Positions 55,401 to 64,000 of a stretch of 64,000 nt of DNA are shown here, in pieces. Made by a program: the position numbers and the translations under genes. The stretch covers positions 64,531,843-64,595,842 of the forward strand of contig CM050448.1 in assembly GCA_027563935.2 (NCBI GenBank), given 5' to 3'. The notes under the pieces were generated by a model that made no database searches, had not been told where the DNA came from, and was given only the letters and a program-made list of their open reading frames with translations. The first letter of the stretch is position 1. Every line of letters starts with the position of its first letter. The DNA comes from Costus lasius (lineage: Eukaryota > Streptophyta > Magnoliopsida > Zingiberales > Costaceae).

Positions 55401-56327
55401 ATGCTGTCCCACCTGCCTTCTTCTCTTGAGTTCCTGTACATTTGAACAAATGTGAACTCCACATGCAGTGTCCAACACCCATGATATAGAAGAAGAAAAC
55501 ATGACCTCAGTCACAAAAATACCTGAGCCAGAAGCGAAGCTTCCCCTCTTATCTCCTTAGAGCGCTTTACAGTCCTTTTTCCAGTGACCCAGCTGGCCAC
55601 AGTGGAAACATCTGTATTCCTTGGACCGCTTCACCTTTTGCTTCAGAGCCTTGCTGTAATTCTTGACAGGGGTCTTGCCCTTCTTCCCCTTCTTCTTGTT
55701 CCTAGAAGGAACCATTAAGACAGAGGTCGAAGGCTTTCCCTTCAGAGTTTCCTCAGTAGTCAAGAGCATATTCAGCAGCTCTGCTGGAGTACAATCGATT
55801 TTGTTCATATTAAAGTTAATGATGAACGCGTCGAATGAAGGCAGGAGAGACTGCAGAATAATGTCTACAGCAAGCTCCTGATTGATGGTATGCCCCAGTT
55901 TCTCTAGAGCTTCCTTGTGCCCAATCATCTTGAGCACATGAGCTCCCACTGGGCTCCCTTCAGCCAGTTTGCTCTGAAAGAAAAGCTTTGTCAGATTATA
56001 GCGTTCTGTCCTCGCCTGTGCAGCATACAGCATCTTGAGGTTCGCTATCATGTCTATAGCAGACATATCCTCATGCTGACGCTACAGCGGTGGCGTCATA
56101 GACGCTAGCATCAGGCAAGCGACATCAATGCTATCATTGACGTGCTTTTCATAGGCTTCCCGAACCGCCCTTGCGGCGTTCGGGGCGGGCTGAGGCGGTA
56201 TCGCCGTCTCGAGGACATACAGTTTCCTCTCTGCCTTAAGAACGATCTTAAGGTGTCCGTACCAGTCTGAGAAGTTCGGCCCAGCAAACTTCTCCCTTTC
56301 CAGTAGGGATCGCACATTGAAGCTCAT
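52446..56327 (-). pseudogene. E gag-pol polyprotein, two nonsense mutations in Gag
   Basis: One frame from the shared ATG (56327) to FLNH (52446), broken by TAG at 56082-56084 (codon 82, CAG in relatives) and TAA at 55557-55559 (codon 257, CAA in relatives, just after the zinc knuckle). The region between, with the Gag core and CFHCGQLGHWKKDC, and the pol part (protease DTAC, integrase triad, YVDD, RNase H) are otherwise preserved. A 3-bp deletion removes one Ser before the protease motif. Both stops are C-to-T changes. The copy cannot make a full Gag without readthrough. Confidence 0.92.
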
Positions 56328-58134
56328 GGTGTTCGTTGCTGCAGGTATCTACAACAATGCAAGAACAACAAGGTTAGTATCAATGTTAAAAATCAATCAG
56401 GACTTAAGAAAGATTCTTTTTCTCACTATTTTATCTAGCTGAAAAATCCAGCAAAACAGCCCGAAAGAGTAGAACTCTTTTAGTGAGATGGGATCCAGAT
56501 TTCATACTTGGTCTCCGCGTCCCGCTCAGGCGAGATAAGATGCACAGAGAGTACAAGCACTAATCTCTGGTAGGCTGCCCTAGCCAATCGCCAACCCGTG
56601 CGATTCCCCTTCATCTGGGCAATCCAGCAGACTGTGCCAACTGAGTTAGTACAACACAATCTCTGACCCCACAGATGGCTGCCTCCATGTGCTACCATAT
56701 GCGCCACATATGTAGGTTACATGGTCAAGCTGACCCGACCTACTCCCTGGACCACCACGTGCTATGCTGAGCATCGAGAAGCGATAAATCCCTTCTCTGT
56801 AACACGCAGGTGTAATCCCGCACCATCTGAAGATAGATGGACGTGCCCACTGAGTGGGTACAACACGGCTCCAACGATAATCAGAACAGTGAGGTTTCGC
56901 GTCAGAAGGCTAACGAGCTTGATATTTTAGCGTTGGATTTTAACGGTCTTTTATATTCTTCACTATCATGCAATTCCTATGGTGATAGCAGAAGATAAAT
57001 AAATCATGCTGTTCTACTTATTTAAACAATAAAAGAAAGCATGGATCTTATGTGGTAAAAGCCCATAGCCTAAGTAAGACCTTAAGATACTTAAGTCTTC
57101 ACTTGCTTTTCTTCATAGGACTTTAGCTGCTCATCTGGCCCAACCCAGGGCCCAAGCGCCATTTGCAGCTGAGGTGCGCCCACCAGGGAAAATGCGCCTG
57201 GTCCCAGAGTCGAACCCTGGACCTCCCACCTGGTCAAGCCACTGCTGCATGCGCCTCTGCCAAGTGTGCTCTGTGCTCTTGTCTGATTAACTTACAAATT
57301 AATCTATCTAGACAAGATTGGCACGCAGGTCAATTACACTTTATAAATTAAATAGAATGTGATACGCAGATCACAATAATTAATTTACAACTTTAATACA
57401 GGCACGCAGGCCCCAGCATAGCACACATTTAACATGGGCATCCCACATAAGAATAAATAAACAGGCATATGCAACAATCAAACATGTGATCCAACATAGG
57501 AAAATAAAATTTCGAAAACCCCATTGGCATCAATTTTAATTTTCCTTATGTGCCCTACTACCTTACAATGGTCCATTACTAGGGATCCACTCATCAGACC
57601 TAGTCAGATCCACTGCCCTTACATGCACCAAGTCCTAACTGACTTGAGTCGACCAAATGGTCAACCATGCATGCGCCAGGGCTGAACAACCCTCATGAGT
57701 TCTGGCAAGCGGGTGTGACCCCGGGCCTAACTCATGTGTGTTCACTAGTCGTCTCAACCAGACATCGCTACACGCCTGTCTGCAGTCGACCTATAGCCAC
57801 CAAGTGCTTGCGCACAGGTGCTATCTGGTCAACCCATCAAGGCTGTCAGATGGTCTGATCAGACTGTCTGGATCTAACCTAGGGGATGACTTCAACCCTA
57901 ATAACCCGTCTAAGGGTTTACAGCAGGCACCTCTTAGATCTAGTGAGGTCACGCAAGTGATATATTTTGAGTAAAACTACATCATGCGCCAACATACATG
58001 CGCAAAAAGAAAATATGCATTTTCGTCAACTAACACATACTAGAGATTTCGCATGTAACCCTAGATCTAGAGATATGCGTAAGTAATGGATCACACAAGG
58101 CTAAAGCAATCATAATAACAATGCATAGAACCAG
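56328..58134 (-). other. E untranslated leader
   Basis: About 1.8 kb. Hairpins 3 and 4 (56437-56480), hairpin 2 with one base change (56637-56649), hairpin 1 (56846-56858) and the tRNA B-box-like hairpin (57206-57216). No gene supported. Confidence 0.7.
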
Positions 58135-58145
58135 CTCTGATACCA
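58135..58145 (-). other. Primer-binding site of E (initiator tRNA-Met)
   Basis: TGGTATCAGAG in sense, continuing CTGGTTC, two bases from the LTR. Confidence 0.88.
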
Positions 58146-58147
58146 AT

Positions 58148-59846
58148 TGTAGGTCCCCTTCAAGGGGGGGGGGCGAAACCCTAAGGTGGCGCAAGCAACC
58201 TTATTCTTATGTTTTAGCAGCGGAAGTAGGGTTTCAAGAGGATCGGATGCTATACATACATATGATCAACTTTTAAGATGCATGAAGATCGAATGAAGAT
58301 CATACCGAAGCCATGTGTTTCGATGGCGTCTAGGAAGCAGAGATCGACAGGGGTCTCCTCCAGAGAATGCGCACACAAGATGAGAGTGCGCCTACTTTCT
58401 TGGTGCTCCTTGTGCTAGCAAGGTTCCAAGAAGTCTTGAACGTATGGAAGGGATGGAGACGATTTTCTTTTCTTGGCCGAATCCTCCTCAAAGCTCCAAG
58501 CGTCACCACACACGAAAGTGCCGAGAGGAATAATGGGTGGAGAGGCGAGAATAGAATCAATCCTATTCGAACGTGAGAGATCTCCAAGTGGAGATCATGG
58601 TTTCTAAAAATAGAAACCACCACTCGCTCAAACGTTCACGCCAAGTGAACAAGTCGCCACCTCATCTCCCTTTGAACCATGCGCTCATATATGAGCCGGT
58701 TCAATTTGGTTCGGTTCAAGAACCAACCAAGCCAAGCGATCCAGTCTAGATCTTAATTAAACCCTAAGGCTCCAGATCTAACCGTTCATCTCTTGATGCT
58801 CCCGATCTCACCGATCTAGCATCAATACTCTCGATCGAAGCTTACCGATCTTAAGCCCTAATCAATCAAACATGATCAGACCAGATCTCACTTACAATCA
58901 GAGATTAAATCCCTTTAAACTGAACCAAAACAATTCAGTCCACACGATCTGACTTAAGTAAGCCATATCATCAAATTGTGCGACCCTATGGGTTTCCTTT
59001 AAATGTCGGTAACGATAACTCACGTTATCACGATCAGTGAGGGGTATCTAGCAACACATCACTGTCTCCCGATATAAAGGAAAGAGTCTTCCAAGACTAC
59101 ACCCAAACCATAGCACAAGTGTGAATCAACTCACAAGGCATGCATGTTTCCTTTGCCACTGGATGTTCTTATTGGATAAGCATGTCAAGCCTGTAACTCC
59201 AATACGATGAGCATGATTAGATCAGATGAACATAGTCATCTGGGTATGGCCATACACTTTCTCAATCATCTCATCAAGGGGGGCCCTTTAGAACATCACA
59301 CTCCTTAAACAAGGAGACGGCAATCCTTTATCTATCACTAGTGCCCTAACCTGACTCAAGCTCACCATCCAAGATAGTCTATAATCATTATGTTTCAAAT
59401 GATATTGAACTACCTCAAAACAATGACAATCATCATTTAGAAACACAAGTAATCTCAAGTCAGAGGAAATGTGCCACTTGATACAATCAAGGAATATTCA
59501 CATTGTGACAAGCAATTGAATATCCTAGTAGGGTCTGTCCAGTACATCCAATGTACCCATGAGTCTACATCTTATTCCATGCTCGAAGCATCCTATAAGA
59601 TTAGAACACATACTAGTCTTAACCATATCAAGGCTGTCTCATGTTCACCAAGATACATCGACTAAGGACATATAGCATGTCAGCCTAGCTGAACAGCATT
59701 GAGACATTATTCAGAAGTATATCTATTGCAGCAGATAATATAACAAACTGAATAATAACCATGCCTTTATAAACATAAGAGTTTATTACATGATACTGAT
59801 ACAATCCTTAGGCCTCAAACATTAGCCTTAAGGGCATACCCCAACA
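58148..59846 (-). repeat. E 5' LTR
   Basis: 1699 bp; TATA-like box at 59071-59078 and GNRA hairpin at 59014-59029. The sense 3' end has CCCCTTGAAGGGG after a C run (10 G at 58164-58173 on the plus strand). Confidence 0.94.
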
Positions 59847-59851
59847 GTTAT

Positions 59852-61082
59852 AGACTATCTTGGATAATGATCATGAGTCAGGTTAGGACACTAGTGATAG
59901 ATATAGGATTTCCGTCTCCTTGATTGGAGTGTGATGTTCTAAAGGGGCCCTCCTGGATGAGATGATTGAGAAAGTGTATGGCCATACCCAGGTGACTATG
60001 TTCACCTGATCTAATCATGCTCATCATATTGGAGTTACAGGCTTGACACGCTTGTCCAATAAGAACATCCAGTGGCAAAGGAAACTTGTATGCCTAGTGA
60101 AGTGGATTCACACTTGTGCTGTGGTTTGGGTGTAGTCTTGGAAGACTCTTTCCTTTATATCGGGAGACAGTGATGTGTTGCTAGATAGCCCTCACTGATC
60201 GTGATAACGTAAGTTATCGTTACCGACATTTAAAGGAAACCCTTAGGGTCGCACAATTTGATGATATGGCTTACTTAAGTTAGATCGTGTGGACTGAATT
60301 GTTTCGGTTCAGTTCAAAGGGATTTAATCTCTGATTGTAAGTGAGATCTGGTCTGATCATGTTTGATTGATTAGGGCTTGAGATCAGTAAGCTTCGATCG
60401 AGAGTATTGATGCTAGATCGGTGAGATCAAGAGCATGACGAGATGAACGGTTAGATCTACAGCCTTAGGGTTTAAGATGATCTAGACCAAATGGCTTGGG
60501 CTGGTTTGGTTTGGTCTTTGGACCAAATGCATTTACATTGAACCGGTTCAAGAGCTTGAACGCATGGTTCATTGTTTGTGGCGTTATTGATCGGTTTAGA
60601 GATCTTGAACGCATGGCTTAATGTCTTTCCTATTTTGGAAAGTAATAAGCGCATGTTCCCTTCAACGCCAAAACAAGTGAACGCTCCATTCAACCTTTGG
60701 CACCTCTCTCTCTCAACGAGACCTTGGTGTGGAGAAGGAGACATCTTGGAGAAGGTTCGGCAAGCCTAGCGACCATCTCTCATTCCCTTTCCATACGGCA
60801 AGAACCCTTGAAGAACCTTGCTAGCACAAGGATCTCCAAGGAGTAGGCACATCACCTTGTGTGCGTCAACTAGGGAGAAGATCCCTTTCGGTCTTTGCTT
60901 CCAAGCTACCATCCATATGATGGCGATGGTATGATCCTTCATTCATGGTTGCAATCATTTTGATGTTAATCATATGGCATGCAAAAGATCCTAATAAACC
61001 CTATGCTTCCTTGCGAAAATCTTGATATGCGCCCCCCCCCCCTTTAGGGTTTCACACCCCCCTCTTGAAAGGGGTTTCATCA
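59852..61082 (+). repeat. J 5' LTR, second part
   Basis: Continues AGACTATCTTGGATAATG after E's right duplication and ends GGGGTTTCATCA. TATA-like box at 60154-60161 and GNRA hairpin at 60203-60218 (loop GTAA). Confidence 0.93.
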
Positions 61083-61084
61083 AT

Positions 61085-61096
61085 TGGTATCAGAGC
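61085..61096 (+). other. Primer-binding site of J (initiator tRNA-Met)
   Basis: TGGTATCAGAGC two bases after the LTR end. Confidence 0.9.
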
Positions 61097-62929
61097 ATGG
61101 TTTTCGCATGTTCATATGATTGCTTTTGCTTGTTGTGATCCGTGTATGCTAATACATGTTATAGATCTATATGAAGGTTTAATTAAGTTTGCGCATGTTA
61201 CCTTAGATACATGTTTCTATCTAGTTGCGCATGTTAACTTAGTTGAAAGCTTCTTATTGTGTTGCGCTTGTTGAAGATGTTTTGAACAAAACTTACATCT
61301 TGCGCGCCTATCACCTAGATCTATATTTGCGCCTACTATAAACCCTTAGATGGGTTGATGGGGTTGAAAGCATCATCTAGTATAGATCAAACTAGTCTGA
61401 TCAGACCATCTGACAGCCTAGATGGATCGACCAGATGGCACCTATGCGCAAGCACGAGGTGGCTATAGGTCGATTGCATCACAGGCGTGTAGCGAGGTCT
61501 GGTTGAGACAACCAGTGAATGCACATGAGTTAGGCCCGGGGTCACACCCGTTTGCCAGAACTCATGTTGGTTGTTCAGCCCTTGGCACATGCATGGTTGA
61601 CCATTAGGTCAACTCGAGTCAGTTATGACTTGGTGCATGCAAGGGCATGGATCAAACTAGACATGATGAGTGGATCCCTATCAATGGACCGTTGTAAGGT
61701 TGTAGGGCACATAAGAAAAAGTAAAATTGATGCCAATGGGTTTTCAAAATTTTATTTTCTTTGTAATGGATCACATGTTGATTGAATGATGCCATGATGC
61801 TTGTTTATTTAATCTTATGTGGGTTGCCCTTTAATGTGTGCTGTGCTGGGGCCTGCGAGCCTGGTAAATTGTAAATTAATATTATTGTGATCTGCGCATC
61901 ACATTTCTAATTAATTTATTGTATAATTGACCTACGAGTCAATCTTGTCTAGATAGATTAAAATGTATTTTAATCAGACAAGAGTTCAAAGCACACATGG
62001 CAGAGGTGCATGCAGCTAAGGCTTTTCCATGTGGGAAGTCTAGGGTTCGACCCTAGGACAGGCGCATTCACCTGGTGGGCGCACCTGAGCTGCATTGAGC
62101 GCTAGGGCCCTGGGTTGGACCAGATGAGATGCAAAAGACCCAAGAAGAGCAAGTGAAGACTTAAGTTGATTTAAGGTCTTACTTAGGCTCTATGGGCTTT
62201 TACCACATAAGATCCATGCTTTCTTTTATTTTCTAAATAATTAGAATTGCATGAGTTATTTATCTTCTGCTATAGCCATAGGATTTGCCTGATCGTAAGA
62301 AGATAAAAGACCGTTAAAATCCAACGCTAAAATATCAAGCACGTAATGCCTTCTAGCGCGAAACCTCACTGTTCTGACTATCGTTGGGGCCGTGTTGTAC
62401 CCACTCAGTGGGCACGCCCATCTATCTTCAGACGGTGTGTGATTTCACCTGCGTGTTACAGAGAAGGGATTTATCGCTTCTCGTTGCTCAGCATAGCACG
62501 TGGTGGTCCAGGGAGTAGGTCAGGTCAGCTTGACCATGTAGGCTACATATGGGGCATATGTTAGCTATATGGAGGCAGCCATCTGTGGGGTCAGAGACTG
62601 TGTTGTACCAACTCAGTTGGCACAGTCTGCTGGATTGCCCAGATGAAGGGGAATTTCACGGGTTGGCGATTGGCAGGGACTGCCTACCAGAAATTAGTGC
62701 TTGTACTCTCTGTGCATCTTATCTCGCCTGAGCGGGACGCGGAGACCAAGTATGAAATCTGGATCCCATCTCACTAAAAGAGTGTTACTCTTTCGGGCTG
62801 TTTTGCTGGATTTTTCAGCCAGATAAAATAGTGAGAAAAGAATCTTTCTTAAGTCCTGGATTGATTCTAGACATTGATACTGACCTTGCTGTTCTTGCAT
62901 TGTTGTAGATTCCTGCAGCAACGAACACC
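61097..62929 (+). other. J untranslated leader
   Basis: About 1.83 kb without a gene. It holds the B-box-like hairpin CTAGGGTTCGACCCTAG (62041-62057 region), hairpin 1 (62400-62412), hairpin 2 (62608-62620), hairpins 3 and 4 (62777-62820), and a pyrimidine-rich TTGTAG stretch about 22 bp before the gag ATG. Confidence 0.7.
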
Positions 62930-63189
62930 ATGAGCTTCAATGTGCGATCCCTACTGGAAAGGGAGAAGTTTGCTGGGCCAAACTTCTCATACTGGTACGG
63001 ACACCTTAAGATTGTTCTTAAGGCAGAGAGGAAACTGTATGTCCTCGAGACGGCTGTGCCGCCTCAACCCGCTGCGAACGCCGCAAGGGCGGTTCGTGAT
63101 GCCTATGAAAAGCATGTCAATGATAGCATAGATGTTGCTTGCCTGATGCTAGCGTCTATGACGCCACCGCTGCAGCGTCAGCATGAGGA
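62930..63189 (+). pseudogene. J gag, first 86 codons, cut by K
   Basis: Begins MSFNVRSLLEREKFAGPNFS like the other copies and is in frame up to QRQHED, where the LTR of K enters. The expected target duplication is GAGGA (63185-63189), checkable only beyond the window. Private residues such as SYWYGH and AAVPPQPAANA-type changes separate it from A to E. The few codons read into K's LTR are not real protein. Confidence 0.9.
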
Positions 63190-64000
63190 TGTTGGGGTAT
63201 GCCCTTAAGGCTAATGTTTGAGGCCTATGGGAATGTATCAGTATCATGTAATAAACTGTTATGTTTATAAAGGCATGGTTGTTATTCAGTTAGTTACATT
63301 GTCTGCTGCAATATATGTTCTTCTGAATAATGTCTCAAAGCTGTTCAGCTGGGCTGACATGCAATTATGTCCTTAGTCGATATATCTTGGTGAACATGAG
63401 ACAGCCTTGATATGGTCAAGACTAATATGTGTTCTAATCTTATAGGATGCTTCGAGCATGGAATAAGATGTAGACTCATGGGTACATTGGATGTACTGGA
63501 CAGACCCTACTAGGATGTTCAATTGTTTGTCACAATGTGAATATTCCTTGAATGTGACAAGTGGCACATTTCCTCTGACTTGAGATCACTTGTGTTATCT
63601 AAATGATGATTGCCATTGTTTTGAGGTAGTTCAATATCATTTGAAACATAATGATTATAGACTATCTTGGATGGTGAGCTTGAATCAGGTTAGGGCACTA
63701 GTGATAGACATAGGATTGCCGTCTCCTTGTTTAAGGAGTGTGATGTTCTAAAGGGGCCCCCTGGATGAGATGATTGAGAAAGTGTATGGCCATACCCAGG
63801 TGACTGTGTTCATCTGATCTAATCATGCACATCATATTGGAGTTACAAGCTTGACAGGCTTGTCCAATAAGAACATCCAGTGGCAAAGGAAATATGCATG
63901 CCTTGTGAATTGATTCACACTTGTGCTATGGTTTGGGTGTAGTCTTGGAAGACTCTTTCCTTTATATCGGGAGACAGTGATGTGTTGCTAGATACCCCTC
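63190..64000 (+). repeat. K: 5' part of a copia LTR inserted in J gag
   Basis: TGTTGGGGTATGCCC... for 811 bp, collinear with the first half of the B and J LTRs up to GATACCCCTC, just short of the GNRA hairpin. It includes the TATA-like TTTATATCGGG near 63959-63969. Whether it is a solo LTR or a full element cannot be told from this window. Confidence 0.9.

Larger units (their letters stand above)
50723..59846 (-). mobile_element. E: Ty1-copia element with two nonsense codons in gag
   Basis: 9124 bp, perfect GTTAT duplications (50718-50722 and 59847-59851), LTRs of 1703 and 1699 bp that differ by four G in a homopolymer and about eight substitutions. Inserted antisense inside the 5' LTR of J, a relative. 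Confidence 0.94.
50256..64000 (+). mobile_element. J: Ty1-copia element, 5' portion, split by E and K; runs off the window
   Basis: A 1698-bp 5' LTR once E is removed (50256-50722 plus 59852-61082), PBS, leader and the first 86 codons of gag, then the LTR of K at 63190. The remainder lies beyond the window. Same family as A to E. Confidence 0.9.

Overview
This window is a pile of nested LTR retrotransposons from a flowering plant, and I see no host gene in it. Plant origin is indicated by BARE/Angela-like Ty1-copia polyproteins, a chromodomain-bearing Ty3-gypsy element, primer-binding sites complementary to initiator tRNA-Met, 5-bp target duplications and telobox-like TTTAGGGTTT motifs in the LTRs. 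I cannot name the species. The setting looks like repeat-rich heterochromatin.

Eleven units can be separated by their TG...CA ends and target-site duplications (TSDs). X is an unidentified host sequence at 1-520 and 50227-50255. H (521-50210, +) is a small gag-only gypsy-type element, a TR-GAG, inserted in X. Its 5' LTR is split by I (953-11670), a solo LTR of the G gypsy family, which is itself split by copia element A (1570-10643, -). Its 3' LTR is split by G (13903-49799, -), a full-length chromovirus. G's own 3' LTR is split by copia elements B (14749-23892, +) and C (24157-42597, -), and C's leader is split by copia element D (30019-39381, -). J (50256 to beyond the end, +) is another copia element. 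Its 5' LTR is split by E (50723-59846, -) and its gag by the LTR of K (63190 to beyond the end, +). Maximum nesting is X > H > G > C > D.

A, B, C, D, E, J and K are one copia family: LTRs of about 1.68-1.70 kb starting TGTTGGGG, a leader of about 1.8 kb, and one gag-pol frame of about 1294 codons. B and D are intact and C is open with an altered tail. A carries one nonsense codon, E two, and J is cut off by K. By reading, D's LTR pair is identical, B's differs at one site, C's and E's at about eight, and A's at about fourteen. The two LTRs of H, the outermost element, differ most per base. This order fits the nesting order.

Each autonomous copia copy supplies Gag, aspartic protease, integrase, reverse transcriptase and RNase H from one polyprotein. 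G does the same in gypsy order (integrase last) with a C-terminal chromodomain. H supplies only a Gag-like protein and would need pol from elsewhere, plausibly from a G-type element.

The least ordinary signals are RNA-level. The copia LTR has a hairpin whose loop varies only among GNRA tetraloops. The leader carries two paralogous hairpins with compensatory changes and two more hairpins before gag. The LTR's 3' end keeps a G/C hairpin while its sequence drifts. D has a 49-bp minisatellite in its leader, and B and C form a 9-kb inverted pair separated by 264 bp.
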